Of a stretch of DNA of 5,425 nucleotides, positions 1 through 5,039 are shown piece after piece. The DNA comes from Holosporales bacterium (GTDB taxonomy: Bacteria; Pseudomonadota; Alphaproteobacteria; Caedimonadales; UBA9215), in the NCBI GenBank assembly GCA_003503995.1, contig DOCA01000160.1:1-5425 (forward strand), written 5' to 3'. The translations under genes were made by a program, and so were the position numbers. A model generated the notes under the pieces. That model had not been told where the DNA came from. It ran no database searches and worked only from the letters and a program-made list of their open reading frames with translations. Position 1 is the first letter of the stretch; every line of letters begins with the position of its first letter.

Positions 1-5
1 CTACT

Positions 6-39
6 CTTAACCGAATGACATTGGCAGAAACACACCCCC
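6..39 (-). repeat. Tn3-type terminal inverted repeat of an element running off the left edge
   Basis: Read on the - strand from 39 to 6, this is a 34-bp sequence that starts with five G, then TGTGTTTCTGCC, and ends with GTCATTCGGTTAAG. A GGGG tip and an inner end of the form (T/C)TAAG are the two hallmarks of Tn3-family terminal repeats. The tip faces right, so the element it belongs to lies to the left, outside the window. Its inner 18 bp recur in perfect inverted orientation at 4692-4709. It does not bound the tnpA-tnpR transposon described here, because it points the wrong way for that. Confidence 0.6.
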
Positions 40-40
40 T

Positions 41-60
41 CTTACCCGCATGATAGTTTG
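41..60 (-). repeat. Possible diverged inner half of a second terminal repeat
   Basis: One base after the G-run tip of the 6-39 repeat comes a sequence whose complement ends in TATCATGCGGGTAAG. This matches the inner part of the neighbouring repeat (TGTCATTCGGTTAAG) at about 12 of 15 positions. No GGGG tip is found at the expected distance (near 74-78). It may be an eroded terminal repeat in tandem with the first, or chance similarity. Confidence 0.3.
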
Positions 61-109
61 CCTGCTCGTATTCAACTCACGAGCTATGGACGAGACACAT
101 TATTATTTC

Positions 110-212
110 TGTTCAAAATGGCTGTACGTAATTACAACAGTGTCCTTTATTATGTAAAGCTAATTTACGGACATGCAATTTTCCCCTGTCCAAAAACGAA
201 CCTTTTCGGACA
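110..212 (+). promoter_or_regulatory. Res-like cluster of TGTCC dyads (orphan resolvase site)
   Basis: Two clear inverted pairs are visible: TGTCC 141-145 with GGACA 169-173 (33-bp site), and TGTCC 187-191 with GGACA 208-212 (26-bp site). A weaker pair, TGTTC 110-114 with ACAACA 134-139 centred on a TA, may be a third. The half-sites TGTCCTTTATTA, TGTCCGTAAATTA and TGTCCGAAAAGG resemble the gamma-delta/Tn3 resolvase half-site TGTCYGATAATT, and the site lengths are close to its sites II (34 bp) and III (25 bp). Spacing between sites does not match gamma-delta exactly. The second dyad can also form a hairpin (8-bp stem, 184-191 with 208-215), but no T-run follows on either strand, so it is not a standard terminator. 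No resolvase gene is adjacent. A repressor operator is the main alternative. Confidence 0.5.
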
Positions 213-371
213 GGGAAAGCTATATAAATTTATCTTTCTAAAGAAGGTCCTTTATCAATTTGCGCTTCTTGCTCCTTATTCTTTTCAATAGACCTAGTTG
301 CTTCAGTTTTTGTTGAAGAATCGGCATAAGCCTTTGCAGAAGGCGTGCTCCAATAATCTTTATTATCCCTT

Positions 372-412
372 TTTGGCCCAGTTCCCTCGAAGCTGCGTAA
401 CTGGCGAGATTT
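372..412 (+). repeat. Left inverted repeat of the transposon
   Basis: This 41-bp stretch matches the complement of 4549-4589 at 38 positions, starting TTTGGCCCAGTTCCCTCGAA and ending GGCGAGATTT. After it both sides reach a (T/C)TAAGTC, at 421-427 on the left and seven bases closer on the right. That fits the inner TAAG end of Tn3-family repeats with a short insertion on the left. The tip GGCCC, or TTTGGCCC, is not the usual GGGG. This is the only inverted pair that encloses the transposition genes in the right orientation. Confidence 0.6.
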
Positions 413-429
413 CGTTTCCATTAAGTCTA

Positions 430-462
430 TTGACTTTTTTCTGGTGTTCCGTTAGATATAAC
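430..462 (+). promoter_or_regulatory. Possible sigma-70-type promoter for the small gene and tnpA
   Basis: TTGACT at 430-435 matches the -35 consensus at five of six bases. Downstream is the AT-rich stretch TAGATATAAC at 453-462. TAGATA gives a 17-bp spacer but a weak -10; TATAAC is a better -10 but leaves a 21-bp spacer. The site sits just inside the left inverted repeat and about 25 bp before the first start codon, where a transposition operon promoter is expected. TnpA bound at the repeat could affect it, though this is inference. Confidence 0.35.
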
Positions 463-484
463 CGCATATCATAAAGGTCAGCGC

Positions 485-862
485 ATGAGTAAAAAGAAGA
501 ATATCAATTCCCCCACAAACTTGGGGCAATCAATGGTCGATTCCATCAAAATCATTAATGGGTTGAATGTGGATGAGTTAATTGCCCTCAATAAGATGAT
601 TGTTTCACGAGTTAAGGAAATACGCAGAGAAGAATGTGTCACAAAGGCTCAGCAATTTAAAATTGGAGACTTTGTTTCCTTTGAGGATAATGCCAAAAGA
701 CGAGAAGGTATTGTTTTAGGAATTAATCAAAAGACAATTAAAGTTTTCACTACGGAGGAATTATCTTGGAAAATACCCCCCGCGTTTTTAGAAAAAATAA
801 AAAAGCCCTCTTCTTCCTTAGAGAAGTTTGCTCAAGAAATATTCCCTAAGATATTTTCTTAG
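485..862 (+). CDS. Small tnpA-linked protein, probable SH3-like barrel, function unknown
   Basis: A 125-aa protein that I cannot assign to a named family. Residues 1-16 are polar and probably disordered. Residues 17-50 look like one or two amphipathic helices (NVDELIALNKMIVSRVKEIR). Residues 57-102 read as a small beta-barrel of SH3/KOW type: FKIGDFVSF, then GIVLGINQKTIKVF, then LSWKIPPAFL. The tail is lysine and serine rich. The ATG start has AAAGG at 473-477, seven bases upstream. The gene ends 31 bp before the TTG of tnpA, has no visible terminator after it, and is probably co-transcribed with tnpA. SH3-like barrels of this kind often bind nucleic acid or ribosomes, so a regulator or accessory factor for transposition is possible, but this is inference. 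It carries no nuclease or toxin motif that I can see. A passenger gene unrelated to transposition is the alternative. Confidence 0.75.
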   Translation: MSKKKNINSPTNLGQSMVDSIKIINGLNVDELIALNKMIVSRVKEIRREECVTKAQQFKIGDFVSFEDNAKRREGIVLGINQKTIKVFTTEELSWKIPPAFLEKIKKPSSSLEKFAQEIFPKIFS

Positions 863-882
863 TCTAGGTTTTAAAGGAATTA

Positions 883-888
883 AGAGGT
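883..888 (+). promoter_or_regulatory. Ribosome binding site fixing the TTG start of tnpA
   Basis: AGAGGT lies five bases before the TTG at 894. An in-frame TAA at 888-890 rules out any earlier start, and the residues right after the TTG already belong to the conserved N-terminal domain, so a later ATG is unlikely. A TTG start usually lowers initiation, which fits a gene kept at low expression. Confidence 0.6.
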
Positions 889-893
889 AATAT

Positions 894-3839
894 TTGAAAC
901 ATTTCTGGTCTGAACAAGATTTAAATAAAAGTTGGAAGCTTAGTACAGCAGAGAAGTCTTTGTTAAAAGGAAAGTTATACTCGGGGCGTTTGCTTTTCTC
1001 AATCTTATTGAAGCACTATCAGTTGACTGGTTATTTTCCTAGTGAGGTTTCTAAAACGCCTAAAAGAGTTGTAGAATTTTTGTCTCATCAAATAGGAATA
1101 GATGAAATAGCATCCCGAGATCTTTTTTCTAATAAAAGGACTATCCGAGATTATTGCCATGAAATTCGCTCCTTTTTAGGAGTTAACCGTTTTGATTCTC
1201 AAGCAAGAAATTTGTTTATGGATTGGTCCCTTGGATCACTTTTTCCAGAGGCTCCTAGTAATCAGAAAATAGACAGTGATATTTCTGACTGGTTTAGAGA
1301 AAAAAAGATCGAAAAGCCCACAAAAAAAGTTTTGCGTAGGCTTATAGCCTCGGCAGAAAAATCATTTGAGAATCAACTCTTTCAAAAGATTTTTAACAAA
1401 CTATCTATTGAAAATAAGAATAAGCTTAACGATATCTTGCAAACATCAGAAAATGAATCTATTTTTAGCCATTTACGGAAAGATACAGGTCCAATTAGCG
1501 TAGCAAGTTCTCTTAAAACACTAGAACGATTGTCTGTAGTTCGAGAAATTGGCTTATCACCTCACCTTCTTTCTGGAATTCACCCTCGGTTAATTGAGCG
1601 TTATAAATTACGAGCTTCCTCTGATGATGTTTGGGAACTAAAGAGACATCCAGATGTTGTGAAATTTTCCCTTTTATCTTTTTATTGTATTGAAAGAGAA
1701 GCAGAAATCATAGATAGCCTCACAGAACTCATTATTAGCATTGTTCATAAAATATCTGTTCGATCAGAGAAAAAAGTTATTTCTGAGCTTGTTGGTGAAT
1801 TAACCAAAGTACATGGAAAAACAAATCTTTTGTTTCGCATTGCAGAAGCTGTAAGTGATAATCCCAATGATCTTGTTCGAGATGTTATATTCCCAGTTGT
1901 TGGGGAGGAAAAAATAACAGAATTAGTTAAAGAATATCGTTCTGTTGGACCCGCTTATGTGAATAAAATTTACAAACGGATACGCATATCCTATGCAAAT
2001 CACTATAGGCGAATTCTTCCTATGATTATCAGTAGTCTTAAATTTAGGTCGAATAACATGCTTTGGAAGCCTATTTTAGAGGCTATTTCTTTCCTTCAGA
2101 ACCCCTCTTTTAAAAACCTCAGAAACTTAGAGATAGGTAACATTCCAATGGAGGGAGTTGTGCCCAAGAAATGGACTTCTCACGTTATAGAGGAAAGTTG
2201 TAACGGGGAAAAAATAATCAATCGCATTAATTATGAGATTTGTCTATTACATAGCCTGAGAGAAAAGCTCCGCTCAAAGGAAATATGGGTTGAGGGGGCT
2301 AAAAAGTTTTGTAACCCCGATAAAGATCTTCCTCAAGACTTCGCTGAAAAGCGTAATCAGTATTATGCGGAACTTAATTTACCCACTTCTGTTTATTTGT
2401 TTATAAACAAAATCAAAAAAAATATGACGCAAGAGTTGATAAGCTTAAACACATCTATTTCTAGTGATAAGAATTTACGCATCAAAGCTAAAAACGGAAA
2501 GGCATGTATTTGCCTTTCTCCTCTTAAACCCCAAATTGATCCCCCTAATTTAGAGGCTCTCAAAAATGAATTATCAAGGAGATGGCCTGCCACCAACCTT
2601 CTTGATATCTTAAAGGAAGCTGACTTAAAAACCAAATTTACAGGATACTTTACATCAACAGCCTCCCGCACTGCTTTGAGTCAAGATGATTTATCTCGGA
2701 AGCTACTCTTAACCCTTTATGGTTTGGGGACAAATGCTGGTTTAAAGTCTATGGCTTCTGGTCCAAACAACGTCAGTTATAAAGAGCTTTTGCATATTCG
2801 TAGACGATATATTCATAAAGACAACCTTCGACAAGCGATTCAATGTATTACTAACGAAACTTTTAAGGCACGCTTGCCTGAGATATGGGGAGAAAGCACA
2901 ACAAGTTGCGCTTCAGATTCTACAAAATTCTCTGCCTGGGATCAGAATCTCATAACAGAATGGCATTACCGCTATGGTGGTAGAGGCGTGATGATCTATT
3001 GGCACGTGGATACAAAGTCTGCATGTATTCACTCGCAGCTCAAGCGGTGTTCATCCTCAGAAGTTGCCTCAATGTTGGAAGGTGTTTTACACCACTGTAC
3101 GGAAATGGAAGTGAACCAGCAATATGTTGATACACACGGGCAAAGTCTTATTGCTTTTGCCTTTTGTTACTTACTTGGATTTGATCTAATGCCACGTTTT
3201 AAAGCAATTGATAAACAGAAGCTTGTGATGCCGAGTATTAAACAAAAGGAAAACTATCCGAATATCAAAGATATTTTTGCTAAAAGGCCCATTAACTGGT
3301 CTCTTATCATCCAGCAATATGATGAACTTATAAAACTAGCTGTTGCTCTCTTAAAGAAAACAGCAGATGCAGAATCGATTTTAAGAAGATTTATCCGTAC
3401 CAAAAATCAACATCCCACATACGCAGCACTTCTTGAGCTAGGCAAGGCAGCCAAGACAATCTTTTTATGCAAATACCTGCGATCTGAAAAATTGAGAAGA
3501 GAGATTCAAATAGGGCTTAACGTTATTGAGAGATGGAATGGTGTTAACAGCTTTATTTATTTTGGTAAGGGCGGAGAAATCTCTTCAAATAGATTTGAGG
3601 AACAAGAAGTTTCAGCTCTTTCTCTCCACCTTCTTCAATCCAGTATGGTTTATGTCAATACATTGATGATTCAAAAAGTTTTGGAAGAGTCTACCTGGAT
3701 TGAACGTATGACAAAACGTGATTTTGGGGCTTTGTCTCCTTTACCACATAGTCATATTAATCCTTATGGAAAATTCGATTTAGACATGAGCCAGAATCTA
3801 GGATTGCAATCAACCTATAATGGGGGGGTAGCGGCATGA
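894..3839 (+). CDS. tnpA: Tn3-family DDE transposase TnpA
   Basis: TnpA binds the element's terminal repeats, nicks the 3' ends and joins them to target DNA, giving a cointegrate by replicative transposition. At 981 aa it matches the family's usual length of roughly 950-1020. The N-terminal DNA-binding region (about 1-165, DUF4158 type) shows LSTAEKSLLKGK and LLFSILLKHYQLTGYFP. The catalytic domain runs from about 565 to 955. Its DDE residues are visible: D675 in ASDSTKFSAW, D746 in YVDTHGQS, and E879 in NVIERWNG. The spacings of 71 and 133 residues are close to those of Tn4430 TnpA. AFAFCYLLGFDLMPRFK and HINPYGKFDLDM are also typical. No frameshift or truncation is seen. The start is TTG, the only option after an in-frame stop. 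The gene lies downstream of the small SH3-like gene, and its stop overlaps a short frame leading into tnpR. A run of seven G at 3822-3828 lies four codons before the stop. Confidence 0.96.
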   Translation: MKHFWSEQDLNKSWKLSTAEKSLLKGKLYSGRLLFSILLKHYQLTGYFPSEVSKTPKRVVEFLSHQIGIDEIASRDLFSNKRTIRDYCHEIRSFLGVNRFDSQARNLFMDWSLGSLFPEAPSNQKIDSDISDWFREKKIEKPTKKVLRRLIASAEKSFENQLFQKIFNKLSIENKNKLNDILQTSENESIFSHLRKDTGPISVASSLKTLERLSVVREIGLSPHLLSGIHPRLIERYKLRASSDDVWELKRHPDVVKFSLLSFYCIEREAEIIDSLTELIISIVHKISVRSEKKVISELVGELTKVHGKTNLLFRIAEAVSDNPNDLVRDVIFPVVGEEKITELVKEYRSVGPAYVNKIYKRIRISYANHYRRILPMIISSLKFRSNNMLWKPILEAISFLQNPSFKNLRNLEIGNIPMEGVVPKKWTSHVIEESCNGEKIINRINYEICLLHSLREKLRSKEIWVEGAKKFCNPDKDLPQDFAEKRNQYYAELNLPTSVYLFINKIKKNMTQELISLNTSISSDKNLRIKAKNGKACICLSPLKPQIDPPNLEALKNELSRRWPATNLLDILKEADLKTKFTGYFTSTASRTALSQDDLSRKLLLTLYGLGTNAGLKSMASGPNNVSYKELLHIRRRYIHKDNLRQAIQCITNETFKARLPEIWGESTTSCASDSTKFSAWDQNLITEWHYRYGGRGVMIYWHVDTKSACIHSQLKRCSSSEVASMLEGVLHHCTEMEVNQQYVDTHGQSLIAFAFCYLLGFDLMPRFKAIDKQKLVMPSIKQKENYPNIKDIFAKRPINWSLIIQQYDELIKLAVALLKKTADAESILRRFIRTKNQHPTYAALLELGKAAKTIFLCKYLRSEKLRREIQIGLNVIERWNGVNSFIYFGKGGEISSNRFEEQEVSALSLHLLQSSMVYVNTLMIQKVLEESTWIERMTKRDFGALSPLPHSHINPYGKFDLDMSQNLGLQSTYNGGVAA

Positions 3840-3952
3840 TAGATTCCGAAAGTTATAAGATACGGAACGTCTCCTATGCTAAGACATACCAACGGCTACA
3901 AGAATCCGTATTTCTGTTCCGTATTAAACATCTAAAAACAGGGGTAAAATGA
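3836..3952 (+). CDS. Possible 38-aa linker ORF joined to tnpA and tnpR by ATGA overlaps
   Basis: The frame opens with an ATG whose last bases are part of the tnpA stop (ATGA, 3836-3839) and closes with a TGA inside the tnpR start (ATGATG, 3949-3954). It begins MIDSESYKIRNVSYAKTYQR and ends HLKTGVK: basic, with one short hydrophobic patch (VFLF). A G-rich stretch at 3822-3828 lies seven bases before the ATG and could serve as a ribosome binding site. Double ATGA overlaps are typical of translational coupling, so it could be a short peptide or just a device that carries ribosomes from tnpA to tnpR. Against it, the same DNA holds the res site, whose sequence is constrained for other reasons, and 38 open codons can occur by chance. 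I recognise no homologue. Confidence 0.4.
   Translation: MIDSESYKIRNVSYAKTYQRLQESVFLFRIKHLKTGVK
3842..3930 (+). promoter_or_regulatory. Res site of the transposon (resolvase crossover and accessory sites)
   Basis: The best part is a dyad at 3844-3867: TTCCG and CGGAA arms placed symmetrically around TTATAA (3853-3858). That is the same core as the crossover site I of gamma-delta/Tn3 res. It begins five bases after the tnpA stop. Further half-site-like copies follow: ATCCGTATTT at 3904 and GTTCCGTATTA at 3916-3926; the latter is an inverted match to ATACGGAAC at 3860-3868. These probably form sites II and III next to tnpR, though their exact limits are unclear. TnpR bound here would resolve cointegrates and could also repress tnpR. 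The position between tnpA and tnpR is as expected for the family. Confidence 0.6.
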
Positions 3953-4512
3953 TGCTAATTGGTTATGCGCGTGTTTCGACAGTAGGGCAAAATTTAGAAG
4001 TTCAAAAAGAGATCCTTCTGGCCGAAGGGTGCGAGGTTATTTATGAAGAGAAAAAAACGGGGTCAGATCGTCGCAGATTTCAACTAGAAAAAATGTTAGT
4101 AGAAATTAACGTAGACGATACCCTTATCATAACTAGCCTCGATCGGCTCGCTCGCTCAACACACGACCTTTTCGTTATCACTGAAAAACTTAAAAAGAAG
4201 AATGCTGAGTTTAGATCTCTACGCGAGCCTTGGGCTGACACAACAACTCCTATGGGGAAGTTCCTATTAACTGTATTCTCAGGATTGGCTGAGCTTGAGC
4301 GCAATCTTATCAGCGAGAGAACGGAGGAGGGCCGTGCTTATGCTATAAGAAATGGTGTAAGATTCGGAAGGAAACCTAAGCTTACAACACATCAACAAAA
4401 TGAAGTTCAAACTATGTTGCATGATGGAAAGTCAATCCGATCTATTTCTAGACATTTTAATGTAGGTGTTGCTACCATTGATAGGATTAAAAAGGTCACT
4501 AAAGATCTTTAA
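3949..4512 (+). CDS. tnpR: Serine resolvase TnpR
   Basis: This site-specific recombinase of the resolvase/invertase family resolves the cointegrates made by TnpA at the res site just upstream. At 187 aa it has the normal length. The catalytic core begins LIGYARVST with nucleophile S10 and R8. The second active-site motif is SLDRLARS (D65, R66, R69), and the long dimer helix carries FSGLAELERNLISERT (E117, R118, R124). GRKPKL marks the hinge, and residues 161-180 (KSIRSISRHFNVGVATIDRI) form the C-terminal helix-turn-helix. AGGGG at 3940-3944 precedes two ATG codons. The second (3952) has the better spacing and would put the serine at position 9, so the true start could be either. The gene may be coupled to tnpA through the short overlapping frame. 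A 10-bp palindrome, AAAGATCTTT, ends at 4510, next to the stop; it is not a convincing terminator. Confidence 0.95.
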   Translation: MMLIGYARVSTVGQNLEVQKEILLAEGCEVIYEEKKTGSDRRRFQLEKMLVEINVDDTLIITSLDRLARSTHDLFVITEKLKKKNAEFRSLREPWADTTTPMGKFLLTVFSGLAELERNLISERTEEGRAYAIRNGVRFGRKPKLTTHQQNEVQTMLHDGKSIRSISRHFNVGVATIDRIKKVTKDL

Positions 4513-4548
4513 TAATTTCATAAGAGAGTGCGAAAAAGCTGACTTAGA

Positions 4549-4589
4549 AAATCTCGCCGTTTATGCAGCTTCGAGGGAACTGGGCCAAA
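4549..4589 (-). repeat. Right inverted repeat of the transposon
   Basis: Reads as the complement of 372-412 with three mismatches. Inward of it, the - strand reads TCTAAGTC directly (4548-4541), the (T/C)TAAG end normal for Tn3-family repeats. It begins 36 bp after the tnpR stop, so the resolvase gene nearly abuts the transposon end. Confidence 0.6.
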
Positions 4590-4600
4590 CTGGCCAAAAA
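4578..4600. repeat. 9-bp near-duplication at the right tip
   Basis: Outside the right repeat, the motif of its tip is repeated: AACTGGGCC is followed nine bases later by AACTGGCC, then five A. On the left side TTTTTGGCC occurs once, directly at the tip. Skipping one 9-bp unit on the right extends the inverted match by several bases to CTTTTTGGCC. This suggests a small tandem duplication at the right end, or a true tip lying further out at about 4595-4601. Confidence 0.4.
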
Positions 4601-4674
4601 GTTTCGCCGCAGCAAGGGCATTCAGTTCCTAAGTGATTCTGAAGCACCTTGTTAAACATTATAAATATCTTGTT

Positions 4675-4709
4675 AGCGGCCGCGTTCAGGACAATGTCAT
4701 TCGGTTAAG
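4675..4709 (+). repeat. Inverted copy of the left-edge terminal repeat, tip eroded
   Basis: CAATGTCATTCGGTTAAG at 4692-4709 is a perfect 18-bp inverted match to 6-23. Extending outward to 4675, about 26 of 35 positions agree with the left copy, but the G-run tip has decayed. Its inner end faces right, so the two copies point away from the transposon between them. They look like ends of two related elements, or of one element wrapping round a circular replicon. Confidence 0.55.
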
Positions 4710-4715
4710 GCCTAA

Positions 4716-4847
4716 TATTTTGAATTACGTGAAAAAAGAACATCTGGAGTCCTCATCAAAACGCTAATGAAGAATTATAATCTTTCAAAAGCAAGCATAT
4801 ATCGTTACCTAAAAACAAACGAAGAACCGTGTGTTATGGAAAATTAA
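4716..4847 (+). pseudogene. Decayed C-terminal fragment of a second serine resolvase
   Basis: The frame after a stop at 4713 reads a short peptide with a clear helix-turn-helix ending: GVLIKTLMKNYNLSKASIYR followed by YLK, closing at TAA 4845-4847. This is the DNA-recognition tail of Tn3-type resolvases, whose last helix often reads (V/L)S(K/R)AT(V/I)YRYL. It differs clearly from the tail of the intact TnpR (FNVGVATIDRI). The catalytic domain is missing: upstream is an unrelated terminal-repeat copy. Its stop directly touches the terminal repeat at 4844-4887, the usual place of a resolvase gene at the end of a Tn3 element. Only about 43 residues remain, so another HTH protein is possible. Confidence 0.5.
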
Positions 4848-4887
4848 CCAATATCGCAGTTTTTACCACTTTCCCGCAAACTACCCC
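4844..4887 (-). repeat. Tn3-type terminal repeat of an older element, facing left
   Basis: Read on the - strand from 4887 it starts GGGGTAGTTTGCGGGAAAG and ends with ATTGGTTAA. The tip resembles the GGGGTCGTTTGCGGGA tip known from IS1071 and Tn5393-type ends. The GGGG tip is on the right, so the element it closes lies to the left, in agreement with the resolvase tail that abuts it. No partner with this sequence is found elsewhere in the window. The five bases outside (TTACA, 4888-4892) could be one copy of a target duplication whose mate is lost or outside the window. Confidence 0.55.
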
Positions 4888-5039
4888 TTACAAGGTCTGT
4901 ATATTACAGGGCAATTAATGAAAATAAAGAGACTATGGCTGCTCTAAAAATGGCCTCTTAAAACCAAAAAGCGCCAAAAGCTCGCAAAGCCTTTCTATAT
5001 ATGGCCTAAACGGGTGTTTTGAAATCCTTATGTGCTATT

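Larger units (their letters stand above)
1..371. other. Left flank without a convincing gene, made of Tn3-family end and res fragments
   Basis: No open frame here looks like a real protein. The stretch holds a terminal repeat of another Tn3-family element at its left edge, a diverged half-copy beside it, and a cluster of resolvase-type dyads at 110-212; each is described separately. I see nothing between about 216 and 371. The frames at 58-291 (+) and 230-421 (-) are open, but neither has a good ribosome binding site or a recognisable family. The second starts inside the transposon's inverted repeat. Confidence 0.6.
372..4589 (+). mobile_element. Tn3-family transposon with small ORF, tnpA, res and tnpR
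   Basis: About 4.2 kb bounded by an inverted repeat (372-412 and 4549-4589). The interior carries a Tn3-family DDE transposase, a serine resolvase, a res-like site between them, and one small gene before tnpA. There is no resistance or catabolic cargo, so it is a near-minimal element. TnpA and TnpR both look full length with their catalytic residues, so the element may be active. I could not find a 5-bp target duplication at either end for any tip position I tried. The exact tips are therefore uncertain, and the boundaries could be off by some bases. Confidence 0.65.
4590..5039. other. Right flank without an intact gene, carrying Tn3-family relics
   Basis: From left to right it holds a tandem duplicate of the transposon tip, about 70 bp with no feature I can name, an outward-facing terminal-repeat copy (4675-4709), a resolvase C-terminal relic (4716-4847) and a left-facing terminal repeat (4844-4887). 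Between 4888 and 5039 I see only short, stop-broken frames on both strands and a 13-bp palindrome (CTGTA at 4897, TACAG ending 4909). An 8-bp GCGGCCGC palindrome at 4676-4683 stands out in this AT-rich DNA but lies inside the eroded tip of the repeat copy. Confidence 0.55.

Noticed and set aside
184..215. Hairpin with an 8-bp GC-rich stem as a transcription terminator
   Set aside because: No T-run follows on either strand; its arms are better explained as resolvase-type half-sites.
58..291. 77-codon + strand frame in the left flank
   Set aside because: It starts with TTG without a ribosome binding site, runs through the res-like dyads, and shows no family resemblance; probably a chance frame.
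230..421. 63-codon - strand frame starting inside the left inverted repeat
   Set aside because: Low-complexity polar peptide with no ribosome binding site. The right repeat encodes a similar stretch (SFEGTGP) only because the DNA is repeated, and its three differences all change the residue, so there is no sign of protein-level selection.
2393..2671. 92-codon - strand frame
   Set aside because: Lies wholly within tnpA on the opposite strand; a shadow of that gene.
2703..2714. 12-bp match between the first bases of the window and the inside of tnpA
   Set aside because: Too short to mean more than chance among all 12-mers of the window, and it does not extend on either side.
4080..4304. 74-codon - strand frame
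   Set aside because: Lies wholly within tnpR on the opposite strand; a shadow of that gene.
4676..4683. GCGGCCGC palindrome as a sign of vector or cloning sequence
   Set aside because: No vector or adaptor sequence surrounds it, and it falls where the repeat copy aligns with the left-edge terminal repeat.
4897..4909. CTGTA...TACAG palindrome as a LexA box
   Set aside because: The CTG-to-CAG spacing is seven bases, not the ten of a gammaproteobacterial LexA box, and no SOS gene is next to it.
4915..5039. Stop-broken - strand reading frames suggesting a decayed transposase
   Set aside because: Fragments such as DFKTPV and AIYRKALRAF are interrupted by several stops and match no family firmly enough to name.
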